Shown here piece after piece: positions 1-5,217 of a DNA stretch of 6,030 nucleotides. The DNA comes from Acidobacteriota bacterium. GTDB taxonomy: Bacteria > Acidobacteriota > Vicinamibacteria > Vicinamibacterales > UBA2999. The stretch covers positions 1 to 6,030 of the forward strand of contig CANIAI010000162.1 of NCBI GenBank assembly GCA_947465275.1, in the 5' to 3' direction. The notes beneath the pieces were generated by a model, which was not told where the DNA came from, did not search any database, and saw only the letters and a list, made by a program, of their open reading frames with translations. The position numbers were made by a program, and so were the translations under genes. The stretch's first letter is position 1; each line of letters starts with the position of its first letter.

Positions 1-448
1 CCTGCGCGAGGCGGTGCCGGCCGCCGTCAACGCGGCGGTGGCCGCCGTGAAGGCGAGCGATCCTGAGATTCAGAAGACCGCGGGCGACTTCATCGTCCCG
101 TTCGGGGCACTCGGCACCTCGATCGCGCGCTACCGTGAGGCATTCGAGTCACGCGGGCTGCCGTACGCCATCTGGGGACATGCGTCGGACGGCAACCTCC
201 ACCCGAACGTCGTCCCGCGCACGCGCGACGAGATGACGCGCGGACGAGAGGCGCTCGTCGAACTCGGCGGCGACGTCATCGCGATGGGTGGCGCACCGCT
301 CGCCGAGCATGGCGTCGGGCGCAACCTGCTGAAGCAGCACTTCCTGCGCGATCTGTACGGCGACGCCGGCATCGCCGGCATGCGCGAGGTGAAGCGCGCC
401 CTCGACCCGGGCTGGAAGCTCGCGCCAGGCGTCCTCTTCCCGCCCTGA
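1..448 (+). CDS. FAD-linked oxidase C-terminal part (GlcD/D-lactate dehydrogenase family), 5' end outside window
   Basis: The reading frame is open from base 2 to the TGA at 446-448; the upstream FAD-binding (PCMH-type) half lies outside the window. The visible 148 residues match the FAD-linked oxidase C-terminal domain. They begin with LREAVPAAVN, the usual R-E-x-V-P segment, followed by GHASDGNLHPN (bases 176-208) and AEHGVG (302-319), and end with VKRALDPGWKLAPGVLFPP, the family's typical terminus. In the related human D-2-hydroxyglutarate dehydrogenase, the two histidines of the first motif and the glutamate of the second bind the catalytic-site zinc; all three are present here. The family oxidises D-2-hydroxyacids such as D-lactate, glycolate or D-2-hydroxyglutarate and passes electrons to a quinone or an electron-transfer protein. 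The serine in HASDGN, where many members have glycine, marks a subfamily variant. The substrate cannot be told from this half. The GTG at base 14 is internal to the domain and is not the true start. Confidence 0.9.
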   Translation, partial: LREAVPAAVNAAVAAVKASDPEIQKTAGDFIVPFGALGTSIARYREAFESRGLPYAIWGHASDGNLHPNVVPRTRDEMTRGREALVELGGDVIAMGGAPLAEHGVGRNLLKQHFLRDLYGDAGIAGMREVKRALDPGWKLAPGVLFPP

Positions 449-460
449 GGCCGCACCGAG

Positions 461-498
461 CCGGCACTGAGCCGGGCTGCGGGAGTCCGGGCGCCCGC
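461..498. terminator. Weak GC hairpins between convergent genes, possible terminator
   Basis: The 53-base gap between two converging genes holds two short stem-loops. The first is CCGGC-ACTGA-GCCGG (461-475). The second is GCGGG (479-483) pairing with CCCGC (494-498) around a 10-base loop. Neither is followed by a T-run on either strand. The location after two stop codons favours a terminator, but such short stems are common by chance in DNA this GC-rich. Confidence 0.3.
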
Positions 499-501
499 GT
501 G

Positions 502-993
502 TCAGGCGCGCACGAACCCCGCGGACGTCCGCACCGGCTTATCGCTCGCGGCGGCGAGGATGGCGCCCGCGCTGCCGCCCCACACCAGGTGCGAGGCCAC
601 CATCAGGCGGGTGCGCGTCGGGGGATCGTAGCGAGGTGACTGCCGGACGCCGAGCGCCGGCATCCATCCGAGATAGCTCGACGCCCAGACACCGAGGCCG
701 AAGAGCATGCCGGCGCCTGGCATCGTCGCGCGCGCGCGGGGCGCGACAGCGCCGAAGATGGCGCCCGTCAGCGCGCCGTAGCCGAAATGGACGGCGAGCG
801 TGAGGTTCTGCAGGTCGCGCTCGGACATCTCGCGGTGACGGCCGGCCTTCACCGCGAGCGCCTCGGCGACCTCGCGCGGCGGCAGCGGCCGCGGCGGCTC
901 ACCGGCGAGTCGCCGGTGCATCGCTTCCATGAAGAGCGTCATCGGGATCGTCGCCACCAGTCCTGCCATCGCTCCGGCCAGCATCCGGTTCAT
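502..993 (-). CDS. Small four-helix inner-membrane protein of unknown function, perhaps DUF1440/YagU-like
   Basis: This 163-residue protein starts at an ATG (993-991) preceded by GAGGTGG at 998-1004, which fixes the start. Four hydrophobic, glycine-rich segments are visible at about residues 4-24, 66-84, 94-114 and 132-149, so it is probably an integral inner-membrane protein. A proline/arginine-rich polar loop (about 31-62) follows helix 1. Helices 2 and 4 carry the same pattern, H-x-x-[YW]-G-x-x-x-G-A-I, at residues 69-79 (His69) and 135-145 (His135), which suggests an internal duplication. The HLVW segment near the C terminus recalls the DUF1440/YagU group, but that assignment is tentative. 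It is the last gene of a block led by a secreted M61 peptidase, 9 bases behind the gene before it. I cannot name a function. Confidence 0.8.
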   Translation of the reverse strand: MNRMLAGAMAGLVATIPMTLFMEAMHRRLAGEPPRPLPPREVAEALAVKAGRHREMSERDLQNLTLAVHFGYGALTGAIFGAVAPRARATMPGAGMLFGLGVWASSYLGWMPALGVRQSPRYDPPTRTRLMVASHLVWGGSAGAILAAASDKPVRTSAGFVRA

Positions 994-997
994 GCGT

Positions 998-1004
998 CCA
1001 CCTC
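998..1004 (-). promoter_or_regulatory. Ribosome binding site overlapping the upstream stop codon
   Basis: Read on the minus strand the junction is TGAGGTGGACGCATG. The stop TGA of the coiled-coil membrane protein gene runs directly into GAGGTGG, a good anti-Shine-Dalgarno match, 4 bases before the ATG of the next gene. This arrangement is typical of translational coupling, so the two membrane proteins are probably made together. Confidence 0.7.
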
Positions 1005-1623
1005 ACAGGAGAAGGGACGACGCGGTCAGCGCCAGTCCCGCCACGAGCAGCCATGTCGGTCCGCTGGTCGAGGCCAGCGCCGGGGCGTGGGTCGCACCCG
1101 GGTCTTCCGCCGCGGTCGCCGAGACCCGCCCCATCACGGTGAATGTCCAGCCGATGGCCGCCAGCAGCAGCACCCAGCCGAGCGCGAGCAGTCCGCGCCC
1201 GAGCGGCGAGGCGAGCGGAATGCGCCAGCCGAGCAGCAGGAGCGACCCGACCCAGCCGGCGAACGCGGTGATGGCCAGCAGGCGCAGGCGTCCGAGTTCC
1301 CGTTCGACGGCCTGCCGTCGCAGTTCCAACCGAAGGGCGGCCTCGGCGCGGAGGCGCTGCTCCTCCATCTGCTGCCGGTCGAGTTCGAGGCGCGCGTGGT
1401 CGCGCGCGAACGCTTCCTTGAGTGCGGCCACGACGACACCGGTCAGCCGTGTCTCGATGTGCGCCCCCGCCGCCTCGAGGGCAGAGGGTGATGCGGCACC
1501 GACGCCGCCGTCTGGTCCGTGTCCCCTGGGGGCGGACGCGGACGCACCTCCACCGACCCGACGCACGGCGTCTCGGAGCGCCATGATCGTGTCGAAGGCC
1601 TTGACGAGTTGTCCGACGTTCAC
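1003..1623 (-). CDS. Unrecognised coiled-coil protein with three predicted membrane segments
   Basis: I do not recognise a family. With the GTG start at 1623 the product has 206 residues. An N-terminal amphipathic stretch (VNVGQLVKAFDTIMALRDAV) is followed by a Gly/Ala/Ser-rich linker (about 24-48). A highly charged Arg/Glu/Gln helix with coiled-coil character (about 68-113) leads into membrane segments at about 115-133, 144-164 and 190-206, the last ending at the C terminus in a run of leucines. The coiled coil probably lies in the cytoplasm and may mediate self-association. The start is uncertain. GTG 1623 lies 13 bases after the M61 stop and lacks a clear Shine-Dalgarno, as expected for re-initiation. 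An in-frame ATG at 1695 would overlap the M61 gene by 59 bases, and an ATG at 1584 would drop the amphipathic stretch. The gene is probably cotranscribed with both neighbours. Confidence 0.75.
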   Translation of the reverse strand: MNVGQLVKAFDTIMALRDAVRRVGGGASASAPRGHGPDGGVGAASPSALEAAGAHIETRLTGVVVAALKEAFARDHARLELDRQQMEEQRLRAEAALRLELRRQAVERELGRLRLLAITAFAGWVGSLLLLGWRIPLASPLGRGLLALGWVLLLAAIGWTFTVMGRVSATAAEDPGATHAPALASTSGPTWLLVAGLALTASSLLL

Positions 1624-1636
1624 CGTCGGGTGAGAT

Positions 1637-3514
1637 TCAAAGGGCGTTCCCGGCGGGCGAGCTGAGCCACGCCGCGCGAAAGCGGCGCTGGGCATCGGAG
1701 AGCGGACGTCCCGCCTCCTCGAAGGTCACCACCTCGAGCAGGTCCGACTCGACCAGCCGCACCTGACGCGTGAGGCGCTGCCCCCGGCGTTCGTACACGA
1801 GCGCCACGGTCGCGCCCGGACGCATCCCGACCAGCAGCCGCGAGACGTCGGCCGCGCGCCGGACCACGGCTCCGCCGAGCCCGACAATGACGTCCTCGCG
1901 TTCGAGTCCCGCGTCGTACGCCGGCGTGCCTGGAGTGACGAGCGCCGCGACCTGGGCGCCGCCCTCGGCGTCGTTCAGGCGCAGATCGCCGAGCGATGCC
2001 ACGCCCGGACGCGCGCGCCGCAGCAGCAGCCCGGCCAGGCCGAGCAGGTGCTCGTAGTCGGGCAGTTCGCGCCCCTGGATGAACCGGGTCACCACGCTCT
2101 CGGCGAACGCGGCGTCGCCTGAGACCTCGGCGAGCACGCGCCGCACGTCGTCCACGCTGTAGGGCCGATCGACGTAACCGGGCTCACGCGCCGCCGATCG
2201 TCCATGCTGCACCCAGAGGGCGCGCATCACCGCGTCGAGCGTCACGCGGCCGTCGCTCCGCTCGCGCAGCATCAGGTCGAGCCCCGTGCCGAGCGCGCCG
2301 CCCCACGTGTAGTACGAGAGGAAGCTGTTCGGGAAGTCGGTGCGGTCCATGGACGTCGCGGCATCGACGAACGGTGCCATCCGGCTCATCTCCTCCAGCG
2401 AGCGGACGCGGCGTCCGGGGCTGGTGATCGTCTCGACGATCATCCCGCCGACCTCCGCCGTGAAGTCACGCAGGCTCTGCAGCCCGGCGCGCGCCAGCAC
2501 CAGCGGGCCGTAATAGTTGGTGAACCCCTCCGCCAGCCAGAGCTCACCCGAGACGTTCACGTCGTCGAGGTCGAACGGCTCGAGCGTCCGTGGGCGGATG
2601 CGCTCCACGTTCCACGAGTGGAAGAACTCGTGCGACAGCGTGCCGAGCAGGTCGTCGCGCGTGCTCCGGAGCGAGCCGCCAGACGTCATGATCGTGCTGT
2701 TGCGGTGCTCCATGCCGTCGCGCGCGGCCCACGGCAGGTAGTCGGCGATGAAGGTGTAGGTGCCGCCGTCGTACGGGGCCAGTTCACCGAACACCGCGCC
2801 CGCCTCGCGCACCACCTTCTCGGCGTCGCGCGCGAAGGCCTCGACCTCCTGCGGCGTCCCGTCATGGTGCACGGCCATCCGGAACGAGGCCGCGCCGACG
2901 CTGAAGGTGCGGAGCTCGAACGTGCCGAACTCCGACGGACTGTCCATCAGGTACTGCAGGTTCGGCGCGGTGAAGGTGAGCGGATCGGCGGTCGGGAAGA
3001 GCTGCGTCGCCACCTGCCAGCCGCCCTCCCCCGGGCGCACGAACTGCACGCGCGCCGCCCGGCGATCGAGCCCCGCGGCCCAGACGAGCGCGGCCGGCAT
3101 GTTGACGTGCGCGTGCGAGCTGTCGATGGCGAGGAAGGTGCCGTCCATCCGGTCGCCGAACACCCTGTAGCTGACGCGGACGGTCGACGGGTGCTCGGTG
3201 ATGCGCCACCGGGACGGGCCGTACGGCTCGAGTCGCAGCGCCGCTCCGGCCGTGTCGGTGGCCCTGAGCTCGGACACGTTCTTGGCGAACTCGTGCAGCG
3301 CGTAGCGGCCCGGCGACGAGCGCGACATGTGGAGTTCGAACGGGCCCGCCGGCAGGTCGGGGAAGGTGACCTCCACCTGCATCCAGCGATGCTCGGGCTC
3401 CGGGAAGGAGAGGCGATACTCGACCGGGGCCTGCGCGTACGCCCCTGTCCCGCACAGGAGCAGCTGGCAGACGACGGCAAGCGCCAGGAGGATCGGGCGG
3501 AGCCCACGGGTCAC
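1637..3514 (-). CDS. Secreted M61-family metallopeptidase with C-terminal PDZ domain
   Basis: This 625-residue protein has the M61 (glycyl aminopeptidase) layout. A signal peptide (about 1-27) has Arg3/Arg6, a leucine-rich core and a likely cut after AYA at 25-27. A beta-rich N-terminal domain (about 30-200) follows, then the metallopeptidase domain. DGMEH (266-270) corresponds to the family's conserved GxEH segment, and SHEFFHSWNVERIRP carries the zinc motif HEFFH (295-299; His295 and His299 bind zinc, Glu296 is catalytic). Glu329 in LWLAEGFTNYYG is the likely third ligand. A PDZ domain (about 505-590, with TPAYDAGLEREDVIVGLGG) probably recognises substrate C termini. Length is normal and no catalytic residue is missing. 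Known members are aminopeptidases with a preference for N-terminal Gly/Ala, and this one should act outside the cytoplasmic membrane. The start is GTG at 3514; an in-frame TAG at 3524-3526 excludes a longer form, and no clear Shine-Dalgarno precedes it. A lipoprotein reading at Cys21 is possible but the residue before it is Leu, a poor lipobox. Confidence 0.93.
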   Translation of the reverse strand: MTRGLRPILLALAVVCQLLLCGTGAYAQAPVEYRLSFPEPEHRWMQVEVTFPDLPAGPFELHMSRSSPGRYALHEFAKNVSELRATDTAGAALRLEPYGPSRWRITEHPSTVRVSYRVFGDRMDGTFLAIDSSHAHVNMPAALVWAAGLDRRAARVQFVRPGEGGWQVATQLFPTADPLTFTAPNLQYLMDSPSEFGTFELRTFSVGAASFRMAVHHDGTPQEVEAFARDAEKVVREAGAVFGELAPYDGGTYTFIADYLPWAARDGMEHRNSTIMTSGGSLRSTRDDLLGTLSHEFFHSWNVERIRPRTLEPFDLDDVNVSGELWLAEGFTNYYGPLVLARAGLQSLRDFTAEVGGMIVETITSPGRRVRSLEEMSRMAPFVDAATSMDRTDFPNSFLSYYTWGGALGTGLDLMLRERSDGRVTLDAVMRALWVQHGRSAAREPGYVDRPYSVDDVRRVLAEVSGDAAFAESVVTRFIQGRELPDYEHLLGLAGLLLRRARPGVASLGDLRLNDAEGGAQVAALVTPGTPAYDAGLEREDVIVGLGGAVVRRAADVSRLLVGMRPGATVALVYERRGQRLTRQVRLVESDLLEVVTFEEAGRPLSDAQRRFRAAWLSSPAGNAL

Positions 3515-3575
3515 CCCGCGATGCTAGATCAGCTGGTCGACCGGAGGAAGCGATGTTGCGCGGTAAGCTGGCCGG
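3515..3575. promoter_or_regulatory. Divergent intergenic region between the M61 and 2H phosphoesterase genes
   Basis: These 61 bases separate two genes transcribed in opposite directions, so promoters for both must lie here or within the gene starts. I cannot pick convincing -10/-35 boxes on either strand. The region contains the palindrome GGTCGACC (3535-3542) and a strong + strand Shine-Dalgarno GGAGG (3543-3547). That site sits 5 bases before an ATG at 3553, not before the ATG used by the 2H gene. Confidence 0.45.
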
Positions 3576-4169
3576 ATGCGCGTGCTCGCCCTCGACGTCG
3601 CCCTCCTGCTGCCGGACCCGGTGGCGGCACTGGCGGTTTCGCTGAACCGACAGCTCCCGAGGGGCGAGTCGAAGGGCCTTGTACTCGATGACACCCACCT
3701 GCCGCACATCACTCTCGTGCAGCAGTTCGTCCCCGCTGACAGGATTGTCGCGGTGCTCGACGCGCTCGACCGCGTGGCCGCGGGACGACTGCCCGTCCCC
3801 ATCGACGTGACCGGCGGGGCCAGGGGCAGCAGTTCGGTCTGGATGGGCATCCAGCGGACGGGACCCGGCGCCGCGCGGTTGACGGCGCTGCACGAGACGA
3901 TCGTCGAGACCCTCGCGCCGTTCGAGGTCTCGGGGAGTGCCGACGCGTTCGTGGACGGGAACGCGCGCCCGGGCGACGTGCGGTGGGTCGCCGGCTACCG
4001 CGCCACGTCGTCAGGTCCGCGGTTCACGCCGCATGTCACCCTCGGACACGCGAGCCGGCCGCCGCGCCTCACGCCGTTCACCTTCGCGGCGACGACGCTC
4101 GCCGCCTGTCACCTCGGACGGTTCTGCAGCTGTCGCACGGTGCTGCGGCGGTGGGACGCCGGCAGCTAG
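3576..4169 (+). CDS. 2H phosphoesterase superfamily protein ('2'-5' RNA ligase' family)
   Basis: This 197-residue protein has the two catalytic HxT motifs that define the 2H phosphoesterase fold: HIT at residues 44-46 in HLPHITLVQQF, and HVT at 153-155 in FTPHVTLG. The spacing of about 109 residues and total length fit the bacterial 2'-5' RNA ligase/cyclic phosphodiesterase group. Relatives open or form 2',3'-cyclic phosphate or 2'-5' linkages in RNA or nucleotides; the natural substrate is generally unknown, and it should be cytosolic. The C terminus carries CHLGRFCSCR (178-187), a C-x5-C-x-C pattern outside the catalytic motifs. The ATG at 3576 is the best start: TAA at 3564-3566 is in frame upstream, and the next candidate, GTG 3582, would trim only two residues. 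The Shine-Dalgarno directly before it is weak. It is divergent from the M61 gene and converges on hemH, so it is probably transcribed alone. Confidence 0.88.
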   Translation: MRVLALDVALLLPDPVAALAVSLNRQLPRGESKGLVLDDTHLPHITLVQQFVPADRIVAVLDALDRVAAGRLPVPIDVTGGARGSSSVWMGIQRTGPGAARLTALHETIVETLAPFEVSGSADAFVDGNARPGDVRWVAGYRATSSGPRFTPHVTLGHASRPPRLTPFTFAATTLAACHLGRFCSCRTVLRRWDAGS

Positions 4170-4190
4170 CCCGCTAGTTCGGGCGCTGCC
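4161..4190. terminator. Bidirectional hairpin terminator overlapping two convergent stop codons
   Basis: GGCAGC (4161-4166) pairs with GCTGCC (4185-4190), and GCCCG (4169-4173) pairs with CGGGC (4180-4184) around the loop CTAGTT. Only the TA at 4167-4168 is bulged, giving 11 mostly G-C pairs. The stop codons of both converging genes (4167-4169 on + and 4174-4176 on -) lie inside it. There is no T-run on either side, so it is not a textbook intrinsic terminator. Its position and symmetry still support a shared transcription end for both genes. Confidence 0.65.
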
Positions 4191-5217
4191 CGCCAGCCAC
4201 GCCGGGCGGCGGTCCGCCTCCGGGGCGGCCGCCAGGCGCGACGCCCTCTGGTTTCGGCAGCGCCACGAGCGGCAGCGGACGACCTGGGTAGCGCGTCAGT
4301 GTCCGCCTGACGACGTCGGCCATCATGTCGACGAAGAGCGGGTCGTCATTGACCGAGGCCGCGCGCACCATGGGGATTCCCAGGTCGCGGCACACCTGCG
4401 CCGCCTCGTAGTCGAGGTCGTAGAGCACCTCGACGTGATCGCAGACGAAGCCAATCGGGCAGACGACGACCGCGCGCACGCCCTCGGCCCGGGCGTCCCG
4501 CAGGAAGTCGCAGACGTCGGGCTCCAGCCACGGGTCCTCCGGACGTCCGCTCCGGCTCTGGTACACGAGCGCCCAGTCGCGCCCCACACGCTCAGCCACC
4601 TTCTGCGAGACCTCGGCGAGCTGCTCGCGGTAGCGCGAGGTCGAGGCCATCGACACGGGGATGCTGTGCGCGGTGAACACGATGCGCGCCGCCGCGGCCT
4701 CGGCCGGCGGCAGCTGCCGCAGCGCGGTCTCGATATGTCGCGCGTTGGTCTCGATGAAGCCGGGGTGGTCGAACCAGCTCCCGACGAAGGTGATCTCGAT
4801 GTCACCCGGACGCGTGGCGCGCAGCTCGGCCCGCGCGGCCGCGACGTTCTCGCGATACTGCTGGCAGCTCGAATACGAGTGGAAGGCCGAGGTGATGAAG
4901 GCGATCGCGTGCCGGACGCCGTCGTCGTACATCTGCCGCAGCGTGTCGGCGAGGTACGGATGCCAGTTGCGCATCCCGACGTAGACCGGCAACGCGGGTC
5001 CCTCGGCCGCGAGCCGCTGCCGCAGCCCCTGGGCCTGATGCATCGTCAGCTCGGTGATGGGCGAGACGCCGCCGAAGAGCTCGTAGTGGTGCGCCACCTC
5101 TTCGACGCGCTCGGGGCTGACGCGCCGGCCGCGCAGCACGTTGGCGAGGAAGGGACGAATGTCATCGAGACCCTGCGGGCCTCCGAACGAGACGATCAGC
5201 ACCGCGTCGGCGCGCAT
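4174..5217 (-). CDS. hemH: Ferrochelatase, probably coproporphyrin III-type
   Basis: This 347-residue protein inserts ferrous iron into a porphyrin in heme biosynthesis. The active-site histidine is His184 in FTAHSIP and the partner glutamate is Glu263 in CPIGFVCDHVEVLYDLDYEA, matching His183 and Glu264 of Bacillus subtilis CpfC. VSFGGPQGLDDIRPFL, YELFGGVSPI, RNWHPYLADTL and TSAFHSYSSCQQYREN are family segments and look most like actinobacterial coproporphyrin ferrochelatases. If so, the substrate is coproporphyrin III and the product needs a HemQ/ChdC decarboxylase, which is not in this window. The B. subtilis Tyr13 position is Phe11 here. Cys118 lies where the M. tuberculosis enzyme has one of its iron-sulphur ligands, but no cysteines follow residue 276, so a [2Fe-2S] cluster is unlikely. 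Residues 311-347 form a Gly/Pro-rich tail beyond the usual end. The ATG (5217-5215) overlaps the preceding stop by one base and has AGGAG at good spacing. Confidence 0.95.
   Translation of the reverse strand: MRADAVLIVSFGGPQGLDDIRPFLANVLRGRRVSPERVEEVAHHYELFGGVSPITELTMHQAQGLRQRLAAEGPALPVYVGMRNWHPYLADTLRQMYDDGVRHAIAFITSAFHSYSSCQQYRENVAAARAELRATRPGDIEITFVGSWFDHPGFIETNARHIETALRQLPPAEAAAARIVFTAHSIPVSMASTSRYREQLAEVSQKVAERVGRDWALVYQSRSGRPEDPWLEPDVCDFLRDARAEGVRAVVVCPIGFVCDHVEVLYDLDYEAAQVCRDLGIPMVRAASVNDDPLFVDMMADVVRRTLTRYPGRPLPLVALPKPEGVAPGGRPGGGPPPGVAGGQRPN

Noticed and set aside
727..738. Alternating (CG)6 run, a possible Z-DNA or hairpin-forming tract
   Set aside because: It is short, lies inside a coding region encoding Pro/Arg/Ala residues, and is expected in DNA of this composition.
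787..1633. Two 234-residue + strand open frames opposite the small membrane protein genes
   Set aside because: Their products are Arg/Gln/Ser/Ala-rich with no hydrophobic pattern or motif. The minus-strand frames have coherent membrane helices, a ribosome binding site and operon spacing.
3452..3514. Lipoprotein signal at Cys21 of the M61 peptidase
   Set aside because: The residues before the cysteine are LLL; a lipobox needs a small residue at -1. Cleavage after AYA at 25-27 fits a standard signal peptide better.
2204..3691. 495-residue open frame on the + strand opposite the M61 gene
   Set aside because: It is antisense to a gene with clear catalytic motifs. The product is Arg/His/Ala-rich with no recognisable domain, as expected from the mirror frame of GC-rich coding DNA.
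2862..3893. 343-residue minus-strand open frame overlapping the M61 and 2H genes
   Set aside because: It is out of frame with the M61 gene, spans the divergent intergenic region and shows no domain. It is a shadow frame.
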